64,000 nt of DNA, taken from NCBI GenBank assembly GCA_012656075.1, contig JAAKBF010000041.1, forward strand, positions 744,001 to 808,000. Reading direction: 5' to 3'. The notes under the pieces are model-generated. The model was not told the origin of the DNA and ran no database searches. It saw only the letters and a program-made list of their open reading frames with translations. Made by a program: the position numbers and the translations under genes. Origin of the DNA: Phytophthora hibernalis. Taxonomy: Eukaryota > Oomycota > Peronosporomycetes > Peronosporales > Peronosporaceae. Position 1 is the stretch's first letter; the number at the start of each line of letters is the position of its first letter. This document shows, in pieces, positions 10,576 to 21,059 of the stretch.

Positions 10576-11255
10576 CGCATCACCGGCGGATACGCTTGTT
10601 ATTTACGCCACGAACGCGGACTCTAAAAGAACCTCTGGGTTCTCGGTGTCTGTGGGTTCCAGTGTATGAGGAATCGGCCGACCGCTGTCACCCCGTCCGA
10701 GCTCTCAGACACGGTGGAATTCCCATCTTCCCAACAACGACATCCGTAACGGTCGTATCTGAAGGCGTCAGAAGCACCGTTACTGTAGTGTGGTCGAACT
10801 CAGTCGGACACTCGGTGTCATCGTCCACGATCGGTGGACGGGTCTCCCTTGTCCACCCTGATTCTTCAGTGGTCTAGACAAGATCTTGCGCGGCGTCGGG
10901 TATGGCCGTTGTTCTACCGCCGACGGTTGACTGGCTAGCCATTGCTCGTAAAGCTTACCCTCACGCTTTAGCAGAGTGGCATCGCGGCACTCGCCGTACG
11001 CTAAAACCTGCCATTCATCGTACTTGGGTGATCGCAACCGAGTATAACCGCGTCCCAGCGGGAGATCAGCTCGCGGTACCCCCAATAGTACCGATTCGTG
11101 GTTAGTGCAATGTGCAACCTTCGGTACACGTTACCCAGCTGGACGATTGCCGGCTGCCCCCGACGAAACCGCGTCACGGTTGGCACAAGATTTCTAACTC
11201 GACGGATCCACACCTCATGAGTGTTCAGAGATGGGCGCCGTCGAGGTAAGACGAA

Positions 11256-11759
11256 CTAGTACCACTCTCGACCAGCGACTGACAAATCCTCGGGTGGACC
11301 GCCTACCAATTGCATTCCATATACCGGAGCATCGTCGGCACTCTGAGACCTCACCAAGGGTACCATCACCTCGTCTGGTAGCCGTGCCATGCCGTAGAAT
11401 AAATCCAACCGCACTCCGGCCGGGATCATGAAGTCCGTACCAAGGACGACGTCAACTCTCGCGTTGTGGTCCATAATCTTCAGCTCAAATTCGTATACTC
11501 GTTCCCACCCGACGGTGATCTTGACGAGTGCTCGGCGACGCGTTTCCGTCACCACAGGGTTAATTCCTATCTCTTCGAGTCTGCGACCGTGATCCGAAAC
11601 TTCACATACACGCAGTTTCTTCGCGTAGGAAGCCGAAATTACACTGACATTCGCTCCTGTATCGAGTAGGATCCTCGTTCGTGAGTCATCTACTGGTCTT
11701 TTCACCATTGCTCGAAGTCGCTTCCGCTTGTCGTATGGTTGGGAAGACCACCATCCCAT
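11256..11759 (-). pseudogene. Gypsy A aspartic protease
   Basis: An uninterrupted 167-codon frame contains the retropepsin active-site motif ILLDTGANVSVIS, followed about 60 residues later by VVLGTDFM, the usual hydrophobic-Gly-Asp block of Gypsy proteases. The enzyme would process the Gag-Pol polyprotein. Element B has the same region at 34108-34470 with ILLDTGANVSVIS and VLGTDIM. The reading frame is cut from gag and from the reverse transcriptase by frameshifts, so I treat it as part of a dead element although this domain itself looks intact. Confidence 0.8.
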
Positions 11760-12099
11760 CCGTTATCCACTCCATATAACAACTTGATCCGAGACTTCGA
11801 GGTTGACGCTCGGTCACGGCCATGCTCGCGATTGAAGCCTAGGTAACCATACCATTAACTGCTTCCTCAGGTTCTGCTGTCATCTCACTTTCACCTAGGC
11901 TTGCGTCTCTCTCTTCTCCTTTTCTTGTAGTTTTCACATATTCCATATTCAAGTCATCAGGCCGTTTGCACAAGCCCGTGAACGCAAACAAATAAACCGC
12001 ATCCAGCGCGGGCACGGCTAACTGTGGCCGCCCAATTGGGACCAACCCAGTTTCAGTTGGTGGGCTGCCTAGTTTAAATGACTCACGTAGACCAGTTCT

Positions 12100-14390
12100 T
12101 GAAGCTCCGGCTAGAGGACCTTCTTCTCTACCTTTGCCTTCAGAAGGGACTCAGCTTCATCGAATGCTTCACATTTCCCTGCATCGTGGACTTGCTTGCA
12201 CATTTTGCACCTCTTGAAACAATAGTGTGCGGAGTGCGTAAGCCCACCACAGGCAGCGCACGGTCCATATTGCCATCGGCCATCGCGTCCACCTTGGCCT
12301 CGGTTGTCTCGGTCGTGCGTATATTGGTTGTTTCGAGTCCTCGGTCGGCGATTGTCGGATCGAGCGAATGTTCCTTCGGCTGCATTATGACGTTCTGAGT
12401 CGTTGGCGGCAGCCACACGCCGTGGTCCTCGTCTGATGCATACTCGTCATCTGAGTACCAGTCTGAACCTCGGTCGCCATTGTTGAAGTAATATTCCAGG
12501 TCGTATCCTTCGGTGTCATTATAACCACCACTGGACATCTCCGTAGATCCTCCTCGCAAGTCGACCGAGCCGTTCATGTTCAAGGTGGCGACCATATTCA
12601 GTAGTGCCTCCGCGTGCGTAACCCTCGGCCGATATTGCCGGTCGTCCCCGCTGTCTCGACGTCGGTTGTCGTCCCGACGGCGGCCATCGTCTCGGTCACG
12701 TCGGAAGGTATTGCGGGAATCCTCGGAGTGTCCGTCGTCGCGACGTCGACCATCATCTTGACCCCGTGAGCGCCGGACCGAGGACTCACGCCTTTTCTTC
12801 CGCTCGCGACGCCTGAGGATATAATTAATCACGTCTTCCATTTCGTGAATATTCTTGATCCGCACATGACACAGGCGTTCTTCTCAGGCTCGGTCTTCGC
12901 ACGAGGCGAGGAAGTGTTCGGGCCTCACGTCCGCCGTGCTCGACTTGCACTCCAGCATTCCTGGCGTAACCATTTAGTCGATAAACGTAATCGCAGGCGT
13001 GTTCCTTTTCTTTTCGCGGATTGGTTAAAGCGGGAGCAGTAGTACGTGACGAACGCATCACTCAGCAACTTCCACGTCCGTCTCGTCTTCCGTGGGAGTT
13101 GTAGGTACCAGTGTAGAGCTCCGTCTTGCAGGCTCAGATCGAATGCCATGCACCACTCGTTCGACGGCGCGTGCGTTCCGTTCATGTCGTAGATGAAAGC
13201 TCGGAGCCACTGCATCGACTTCTCGCTCTTATACCGGAGGCCGAGATAAGGCTTGATGTTGCCCAACGGGAGGTGCGTGGCGATTTCAAGTCTCGGCGCG
13301 GACTTCTTGTTCTCCATCGAACTGAGTTCGTGAATCTAACGCGCACAATCTCCAGCCACATCGCCTACTTGATCCTCTACATCGAACGAGTCATCGTCCG
13401 ACGAGTCGTCGTCGTAGGTATCGAAACGCCGACTCGCCGTCCACCCCGTCGTTCGACCCGCAGTCGGTGCGGTCCGCGTACTCTCGGTCGTTTTCCCAGT
13501 CGCTCGGTACGGTCAAACGAATGAGGCGTCATCATGTGCGATTCTTGGAAGTACCCTGACGCGGTTCCCTTCGCCGAGAATATTCCCGTGTTGGCCGACT
13601 TCTCCAGTTGTCTCCCGGAGTTGTCAGTAACGGGATTCTTGACGGATCGGCCTGTTCAGCCGTACGCAGGAGGCTCGACCGACCGTTGGAACCAGGCCCA
13701 GGCACCCCGAAGGCTGTCTGAAGCCCACTTGCGCAAACAGAGCGTGGCGTGTTCGATCGCCCAACCTTGAAGGTCGACCTCGTGGGAGCGCTTGCGGGTC
13801 ACAACCCATAGCCCGGAACAATTGCACCGTGTCCTCGGCCACCTGCTGGATACTCCATGATTCCACCGGAACGACAAGTTCCGACCCGAGCTCCACCCAG
13901 ACGGCCTGTCGAATGGACTTTGGCGCAAAAGCCCGCATCCACTTGCTCTTTGACATCATCACGTCCATGCATCGACCCAACACCTTGTTGACAGTCGGAG
14001 TGTCCCCCATTAACTGGAGGTCGACTACCGGTCGACCGAGAACGCGGTTATCGTCAGCGATCGGAGATCGCCGAGTCCATCTTCGTTGTCCCCGTGAGCT
14101 GGTTCAAGACCGGCCACTTCGTTCACCTCCTCGGCGAGGATTCGCGCGAGCGACATCACTCCTCCGCTACGTCCTGCCGAGACAGTAGCGGCTTCCGAAA
14201 CCTCTGACATTGCTGTGCCTTCTTCCAGGTAATCGTCTTCATCATCTTATTTGGCTTCAGAGTAGTCCATCCGCTCGTCGAAGCTGTCCGAGCGTTCATT
14301 GATCGCCTCCAAAGTGCTTGGAGTAACCACCGCTGGACGGGATCGCACTGAGTCCTCGGTGCGTCCTCCGCTCGACTTCATGGCCGTGTA
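12100..14390 (-). pseudogene. Gypsy A gag with CCHC zinc knuckle
   Basis: The capsid/nucleocapsid region of element A, broken into several frames. It starts with MKSSGGRTEDSV near 14381. The middle (12925-13317) holds the typical gag core with WLRAFIYDMNGTHAPSNEW and LQDGALHWYLQLPRKTRRTW. It is followed by an Arg/Asp-rich low-complexity region (12560-12865) and a CCHC knuckle, CAACGGLTHSAHYC (CX2CX4HX4C), near 12250, followed by a second Cys/His cluster, CKMCKQVHDAGKC. The equivalent first cysteine of the knuckle is arginine in element B. Several internal stops prevent a single product. Confidence 0.75.
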
Positions 14391-14519
14391 GGGTGGGGGT
14401 AAACGAACTCTGATTGTTATCTTTACTAGCCTATCGCTAGCTTTTCGTAAATGGTATCTTGTTGTCTTCGTTCTTCGATGTTCTTCCGTATTCTTCTGTG
14501 TTCTTCTGTGTTCCTTCAT

Positions 14520-15400
14520 CGCGATCTTCTGCTTTGACTTGATTTGATTAAACTAGATGTTGACGTTGACACTTTGTGGGTTGATCTTCCCATCTTCAAG
14601 AAGCCGTGTCTTGTGTTTGCTGGATTCTTGATATCCTGAGCGCAGGTGTTTTCAATCTACGCTCAGGGTTCTTGAACCTGGATATAACTTGAAACCGATG
14701 TGTACGGCCTCACAGAGCAGGATGACCTTGGGCGCACATAATAATTTGCACGCTCAGGTATCTGCGTTCAGGAACGATCTGCGTCCAGGATCTAAAGTGC
14801 ATCCAAGGTCTTGCGACCAAAGGTACACTCACTGTACAGGCTTCACACGGTATTATTTTCTTGGTTTTCTGCTTCACTCGGTATTTGTAGGCACGGCGAG
14901 CTCCGGGTACACGGGTATGTGTGCATTCAGACTTTAGGCGAGGCGGGACACCACATACAATATGTTTGCATGGGCGTTTTCAACTCCAGATTGGGTTAAC
15001 CCGCTTAAGGACGGGGGCGATCTAGACATAGATCTGCGTTCAGGGTTTCAGACCCTGACCGCAGTCTTCCAAATCTAAAGGGCCCATTTTAAAGCCTGAC
15101 CGCATCCGCTCCGCGGAACACAGCTGAATTCCATGTCGTGCTTGCGCAAGGCGCATAGCCAGTACCGATAAATTTTCAATAGCCAATCAAATATCAGGAT
15201 AATTCCAGGTCAACATTCACTGGGTGGCTCCAGGAGAAAATCGCACTCAGTCTCGTGTCACGGTGGTGGGTATAATTTTGGTTTGCGCCTTATCCTGATT
15301 ATACCACGACGTGAATGTAGCTCCGTCAACACTTATCTGTGGTCTGTCTGACAGAAAGATTCTGCTACTATTATTCCTCTTAGTAATTTCTTGTCTGCTG
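14520..15400. other. Unassigned leader-like region with recurring GCGTTCAGG motif
   Basis: No coding sequence is recognised between Gypsy A gag and the LINE. A short motif recurs in both orientations and with small changes: GAGCGCAGG near 14638, ACGCTCAGGG near 14662, CACGCTCAGG near 14750, GCGTTCAGG near 14763, GCGTCCAGG near 14783 and GCGTTCAGGG near 15030. Such sub-repeats are common in LTRs or 5' leaders, so this may be part of the leader of element A or a worn LTR. Confidence 0.35.
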
Positions 15401-15539
15401 TTGTGATCTACCAGTGATCGAGTCTGGAAGATCCAATCGTTCCGTTCTCAGTTGTGTCCTTATGAGTGTGATATTTGTCCGCGTGCACGGTTCGCTCATG
15501 TGGCTGTCGAGAGCTGGTAACATTTATCCTCCTGCGTCT

Positions 15540-16072
15540 TCAAGCCCATTAAATTTGAGCAGGTGCTGTAATCATTTTGCTCCCATGTCTTCTCGCCGAT
15601 TGCTACCAGCTCTGTCCATGCTCAGATCGAAGACGCAATTGTAGTTGCCTCCCCACACCATAGCTACTCCGGTCGGGAATGGTATCCTTCTCACACTGAT
15701 TAAAAAATCAATCCTTGCCTGTCCCGCGAATGGAGCATAAATGTTGACGAATATGAATTGCTTTCCTGCAATCTGTCCGGTTTCGATCATTATGCGTTCG
15801 TTCCAGTGCTCCTCCCCCACGCTTTAACCTTCTTTACGGCACCACATGGGTTCACAAGAATTGATACTCCCGCCTTCCGTTCCTGTCCCGATGACCAGAG
15901 TGAATACTTACTTGCCACTGTGTGCTTATATCCTCACATCGCTGTGCCGCGGTTGAATTTTCTTCTTCCTTCAAATGTGTTTCTTGTAGAAACACCATAT
16001 CTGTCTGCATCTTGGCCCTTGTTCTTTCAGGTTTTGCAGTCGCTTTGCAATATGCTTGATGTGCGATGCTAG
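15540..16072 (-). pseudogene. LINE ORF2 endonuclease domain (APE type)
   Basis: The frame at 15572-15820 reads FVNIYAPFAGQARIDFLISV and VAMVWGGNYNCVFDLSMDRA, matching the APE-type endonuclease of LINE ORF2, where NxYAP and GGDxN are conserved. Here the GGDxN aspartate is changed to asparagine (GGNYN), which should disturb catalysis. The upstream part (to 16072) continues in other frames with HIKHIAKRLQNLKEQG and FLQETHLKEE-like sequence. The domain nicks target DNA to prime reverse transcription. Confidence 0.7.
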
Positions 16073-16099
16073 TCCCAGCACATTGTATGTAACCAGTCC

Positions 16100-17090
16100 T
16101 ATTGCCCTATCCGAGTTGTGCTGGACAGGTTGTAGACTGCTTCTTCGTTTATGCTTCCTTCTGTTTTGCCTTCTTAAAAATTTCCATGTTGCCTAAAGGC
16201 GCTTGCCGTGCCGTCAACGTGTTGTTGTGGTTGAATCGTGCTGTAATATTGATGCAAATTTGTTTGTGTCCCTGCACTCTTCACATGCTGCCTCCAGCCG
16301 TCGTTCTTCCTAGTTATGCTTTCCATCATCACTTGGCTCAGGAGCCACCTTCGTTCCTCTGATTTCGCCACCACCGACCTGCGCATTGGCTTCATCGGTG
16401 GTCCGCTTCTGCTCATGCGCTGGTGGTGGTTCCTCGACCTTAATTCTCACTTCCTGGTCGTAAACGGTATGAGTCGGTATAATCATTGCATCATGCTCCT
16501 CCGTACCATTATCTACGGTCTTCTTCCATATTTGTTGCGCGCACCTCCTCTGTCGACTCACTTCCTCCGACATCGCCGACTTGCTCTGGTGATGATGCCA
16601 TCTTGACTGTCCTCTTGGGCCCCAGCTCAGCACGACCTGCTGAAAGTACTGATGCTACTTCCACGATGATCGCCTCTTTCTCCTTCACCGAGTCGGTGGC
16701 CCGTGTTATTGCCCGTAACTCGTTCTTTGCAGCCTTCACCGTCTTGTGCTGATCGAGGACCGATCGTTCAAGCTCCAAATGTCCATATTTCACCAAAATC
16801 TCGTTTTGCTTGGTGTTCATGCTCTCCATGTTGTCCTTGTACACTTTGAATCTCTCGGTATCATAGGTGATGGCCTGAAAAAGATTCCCGCTACTTTTCC
16901 ATTTAAGCACTAAGACGGTTGGTAGGATGCCTTCTCCTACCCTTTTCTGCAAGAGTTCAATGGCTTTGTTCGATTCTAGGATAGTTGTCGTTCCGGTTTC
17001 AACCATCTCTCCGCTTGCCAACGGTCTGGTCTCGTAAGCGGAAGCTTGTATCGGCGCCATCTCATGCAGTCCACGTCCAGAGTGTAAATG
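16100..17090 (-). pseudogene. LINE ORF1 C-terminal region
   Basis: The longest frame (16509-17060) starts MAPIQASAYETRPLASGEMV and continues with GILPTVLVLKWKSSGNLFQA and LRAITRATDSVKEKEA. This matches, from memory, a common oomycete LINE ORF1 in which an OTU-like domain precedes this block. Further frames (16174-16633) have lost register. The N-terminal side is cut by the TIR element at 17120. Confidence 0.55.
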
Positions 17091-17119
17091 GTTTCCCTAA
17101 GGTATCCAACTCGTCGTCC

Positions 17120-18386
17120 GCCACTTTTGCTTTTCTCGGCGCGGGCAAGTTTATAGCTCTGTAACCAGAGGTCAGACGAAGGAGTGTTGGGTACCGATAC
17201 AAAGCTGAGGATCCCCTCTACCTCGTTGATGGTTTACGGCTAAAGCTAAGCATCCTAAGCTATTCAAACCATCAATTGCGCGCGGAGACTGTTCAGCGCG
17301 GCCCAACTAGTTGTCCGCCGCGTTATGTTGTTTTGTATCGGAAGCGCCTGTTCGGCATCGCCGTCGTTGTCTTGGGGACCTTTGCTCTTGTAGCGTCTTC
17401 GGGGACCAATGAGATCACAGATCCTCAATGATTGGACGAAAGCCGAGTGAAGCGATTTTGGTGTGCTTCCTGCATAAGGTTATATCCGCGGGTAATGTGA
17501 ATTGGAGTACACGATGAGGATGAAGCGGAGGAGGATCTTGACAATTCAAATTATCAGGCAATGGCTGGCGCCAAGGTGTTCTTAGACTAATATTAGAGCG
17601 CCATATCCTATCCTATAGTCGTGTCGCCAGCGCTCATCGGGGCAGTGAATTATCAATTCAGCCGTGAAATGGCAGCGGGTTCGTTAGCTTAGGAGAATGA
17701 ATGATTGACTGGATGAGACGGTGTCCGAACGGTTTGGAGCAGCATACATGGCAACAATTCGATTTGTGGTGTACGTCAACAATTTGGCCTTTTCACCGAT
17801 GCGAAAACCCTCAATACCACGCAAGAAGTGAGTCGCTATCGTAGGCCAGCTAATGGCACGTTTAGTCTTACAGGGCATGGCCGCCACGAATGCACCTGAG
17901 TAGGATCCACCAGGGTGGTTCACAACGTCACAGAACACACTGGGGTCAAAACAAAGAAACAACCAGCGCGTGAGTCGAAGAAGCCCTCACCGGCGAAAAA
18001 GACGTGCTGCGCACACCTGAGTGACCAGTCGCAAACCTTTGTTTTTTATTCACTGCACATTCCGTTCGAATCAGTGAGTTGGCGATCTTCGAGGTAACTT
18101 TTGGTGTCCATGAAGCCATAACCATCGTACTTTAATGGCACACAACTGTAAAAATAGTTCCATACAAATTGAATGATAATGCCGAGTGGAGGACAACTGG
18201 TTGGGCCGCGCTGAACAGTCTCCGCGCGCAATTGATGGTTTGAATAGCTTAGGATGCTTAGCTTTAGCCGTAAACCATCAACGAGGTAGAGGGATCCTCA
18301 GCTTTGTATTGGTACCCAACACGCCTTCGTCCGACCTCTGGTTACAGAGCTATAAACTTGCCCGCGCCGAGAAAAGCAAAAGTGGC
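17120..18386. mobile_element. 1.27 kb element with about 197 bp terminal inverted repeats, inserted in the LINE
   Basis: Bases 17120-17316 and 18191-18386 are near-identical inverted repeats (they begin GCCACTTTTGCTTTTCTCGG). The middle of about 870 bp carries one minus-strand frame (17684-17962). Long inverted termini suggest a non-autonomous Mutator-like or foldback element. It splits the LINE ORF1, whose reading can be joined across it. A clean target duplication is not visible; GTAATGTAC and GTTGGATAC on the two flanks (minus strand) match at six of nine bases and may be a decayed one. No transposase is encoded. Confidence 0.75.
17684..17962 (-). CDS. Unknown 92-codon ORF inside the TIR element
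   Basis: I do not recognise this frame. It starts MFLCFDPSVFCDVVNHPGGS, has no signal peptide or clear membrane segment, and continues with FLRGIEGFRIGEKAKLLTYT. It is the only sizable frame between the inverted termini and could be a captured host-gene fragment, as found in Pack-MULE type elements, or chance. Confidence 0.25.
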   Translation of the reverse strand: MFLCFDPSVFCDVVNHPGGSYSGAFVAAMPCKTKRAISWPTIATHFLRGIEGFRIGEKAKLLTYTTNRIVAMYAAPNRSDTVSSSQSFILLS

Positions 18387-18399
18387 TGATGACGTACAT

Positions 18400-18790
18400 T
18401 ACCATTACTTGTATATGCGACGGTCTGAAAGACCCAGTATTCCCTGATTTCTTCAGTTCGTTCCGATTTATTACGCTGCTCTACGTAGTGCGTCCCGATG
18501 GCACTTATCTGCACCGCTTGACTGCTCTCCATTACCGCATGGTATCCACTCGCCTTCAGCTCCATAACCATTTTTGGGGGTTCAGCTGGGCTTCTTCCAT
18601 TAGGTTCGCAGTCATGCCGTTTATCACCTGTTTCTTGAGCTCATTGACGTTCTTGACAACTGCTGCGCTTGGTGGAAAGATGCCGGTGGTGATGCGGCGG
18701 TGTGCTGCGTATAGTGCGTACCAGCCACAGTGTCCATTGCCTACTACGTCCATTATTGCCCCCAAGACTCCTAACCACGTTGCCACCGGA
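18400..18790 (-). pseudogene. OTU-like cysteine protease domain in LINE ORF1
   Basis: Minus-strand frames read DVVGNGHCGWYALYAAHRRI, closely like the OTU nucleophile motif D-G-N/D-C-x-(F/W)-A, then VNELKKQVINGMTANLMEEA and, in another frame to 18400, EIREYWVFQTVAYTSNGNV. OTU-type proteases remove ubiquitin, and some non-LTR elements, including oomycete ones, carry an OTU domain. A histidine that would complete the site cannot be placed because the element is interrupted at 18386. Confidence 0.5.
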
Positions 18791-20263
18791 AATCCTTAAT
18801 CCGTAGTCTGTATTGTCCCCGCAAATTCAATCCGATTCCACACTGTCGTCTGCATTCGTTCCTGCCGTCATTTCTTGGTCCTCCATCCTCTTACTTAGTA
18901 GTATATGGTCCTTGAGTGACCGCCATTCCTCTGTTTCTTCTAAAGATTTACTTTCCTCCTCCGCAGAGGTTTCACTGGAAGCTTGAAGAATTGGCGCATG
19001 TATTTTTGCATCTGGTGTCATGCTTCTTTTCGTGATGAGCGCGTTCCACTGCGAGTCGGAGAGAGCGATCGTACCTTCGCCCGCTTGGTCGGTTTGAGCA
19101 TTTTCTTGTTTGCTCTCCTGCCTTTGGCAAGTGAGTCCTCATCCCATTCCTCAGGCAGTCTACACTTGGGTGACATAGAGAGAGTTGCCTCAGCGATATA
19201 TAATATTGTCCCTTTCCCCTCCGATTTTGCAGTTGTACGCTTTGTTTCTGTGCTGCTTGTCTTGGTTGGGACCTGCTCTGCCACCAACGGATGGCTAGTA
19301 TCGTTGGATCTTGACCTCAGGATCTTGTTCCCGGGTCTCCTGGTAATGGGAATCTTTCTCGTTGGTGTTCGCCCTCTCGGAGCTGAATCTTGAGTATCAG
19401 CTTCTCCTCCCTTGCTTTTGCTTTCCTTGCCTGGTTGTCTTCTTCTGCTACCTTCTCCTCCGCCATGTCCACGTCTTCCGCGTCGGTGCTGTTGTTCTGC
19501 TCGACGTTTCCGATTGGGGCGCCCACCTCGTTGGCTGAGATGGCACTAACGTCTCCATGAAACATTGCTTTCACCGGTTTCGTTGATATTCTACTGTGCA
19601 CGACGTGTTTTGCTCAAACGTCGTGCGGGGTTTCCATCCTATCTCCGGACGTGGCAGTGTAGAGATGATCTCATTCACTCGGCAGCCTAGGGATGTCATT
19701 ACTGTCCACATTCCCTTGCTGATGCACTTTCTCCAGAGTGGGTTCGCTGCCCGTGTTCTGCTCCGAAGTTCTTGCTACTTCTGGCATACCTACGTCTCTC
19801 AGTCCTCTGAGCATCTGTTGTAACTGTTCCAGGGTGGTCGGCTGTGTGCGCTCCCTATACGTCCTGGGTCCCCGACAAACGCCGCTGGTACCATACCCTG
19901 AGTCCTGTACGTGTGTCGCTTGATAGCGACTTCCAATCTTTTCTCTTTCTCCTTATAATACCTGATTGTCCGGGGACCGACAGAGCTTGCAAGGCCAATT
20001 TACGTGGATGGCTTGATGATGTAGCACAAGTTCCGTATCTGCAATGAAGGATGTACTCGACGCTTCCCAGCTTCCGTGGACACACCGTTGCCTTTATTTT
20101 GACGTTTCACTGTTTATGGTTGATCCCCGTTGTTCCGACCTCCGGATGTACTAGCACTTGTACATGCAAACCCATCTTGCTTCCCAGCACCCCCAAGAGT
20201 TCCTTTGATGTCAGGATTCTTTTTCGAAGTGTGTTCTCGCTGCCACTTGCTGACTCTCATAAT

Positions 20264-20690
20264 CTACGAGTTGTAGCATCCGCATGGTAAAGGCATCTTC
20301 CACCCAACCCATCTCTGTGCTGCTTTCTTGCCCTTGAATAAGAGTGTCACCACTCTTGACTCCGCATCGATCTCGATCCTGGAAAGAGTGGCCTTAAAGT
20401 ACTCAATTTCTTTTTCTGGCCGAGGTGCTGCTTCAGCCCCCATGGTTATCTGCGCTAGCAACACTCCACATGACAAACTTTCGTTGTAGCACTGCCATAA
20501 CGCCAGGTGCGCGTACAAATGATATTCAAGAGCGATGAACATGTCAGTATCGTTCGCCATCTCCATCGGTGTCATCGTCTGCACCAGGAAGCGGGGCGGG
20601 TAAGGCACCTCGATTTCATCAAACGTGCCCTGTCTTCGTCCTCCGTTCGCTGCATCCGATTCGTTATTTCCATCATTGGTTGTATGCACA
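20264..20690 (-). pseudogene. LINE ORF1 N-terminal domain
   Basis: A 141-codon frame reads VPYPPRFLVQTMTPMEMAND, then ALEYHLYAHLALWQCYNESL and KGKKAAQRWVGWKMPLPCGC. From memory this pattern is common in ORF1 proteins of oomycete LINEs (RNA-binding/gag-like part). Frames on both sides (20769-21044, 19317-19601, 19018-19287) are probably the rest of the same protein, rich in charged and low-complexity sequence, out of register. Confidence 0.5.
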
Positions 20691-21059
20691 GCTGCAGTGT
20701 AGTCTCCTTTGTTCCTCTGTTAACGTCGCATCTTGCGTTGCCTTTCCTTGCTGAGTTCCCCAGATCATTTAGTCTGTACACAATCTGGTATACATACTCG
20801 CATTGCATAGATAAGCGCGCAGCCGCTTGAACACGACTACTCTGTCCCCTTGGTCCGCTCCTTTTCCATTGATACTAGCTTCGGCACGTTTTCCATTCTC
20901 CACTGTTTTCGGTAGATGTTGCCGTTGTGGCGAATTAATGCGGGCACTTCGCTTGGATTGGGTGACCGATCCTGTTTCCTTGTGCTGACTGCTAAAGATG
21001 GTTTCTGACGACTGGCTTTGCTTAAGTCTGTTTCCAACTGTCATCCATTGGTCCGTTGT

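Larger units (their letters stand above)
6019..14400 (-). mobile_element. Ty3/Gypsy element A (dual RNase H, chromodomain), inactivated
   Basis: A minus-strand element with the full domain order gag, zinc knuckle, aspartic protease, reverse transcriptase, RNase H, a second RNase H, integrase and a C-terminal chromodomain. It is the same family as element B (31419-38458, plus strand), with similar translations throughout gag and pol. Gypsy elements with an additional RNase H together with a chromodomain are known from oomycetes (the Chronos group, from memory). Many frameshifts and stops, and a changed catalytic motif in the reverse transcriptase, show that it is dead. The left-hand LTR-like repeat at 1247-2115 may be its 3' LTR. 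No LTR is seen next to gag; the candidate 5' LTR at 22623 is 8 kb away, beyond a LINE. Confidence 0.8.
15400..21050 (-). mobile_element. LINE (non-LTR retrotransposon), 3' part missing, interrupted by a TIR element
   Basis: On the minus strand, an ORF1-like region (about 21050 to 16100) is followed by the endonuclease domain of ORF2 (16072-15540). The reading then stops near 15400; no reverse transcriptase follows. ORF1 fragments include FKATLSRIEIDAESRVVTLL (20264-20690), an OTU-like block (18556-18786) and AIELLQKRVGEGILPTVLVL (16509-17060). The element is split at 17120-18386 by an insertion with inverted termini; reading across the insertion gives SHIQVMVMY, then LGKPFTLWTWTAHDM, a plausible continuous protein. 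Loss of the 3' end rather than the 5' end is unusual for a LINE and suggests later deletion or rearrangement. Confidence 0.7.
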
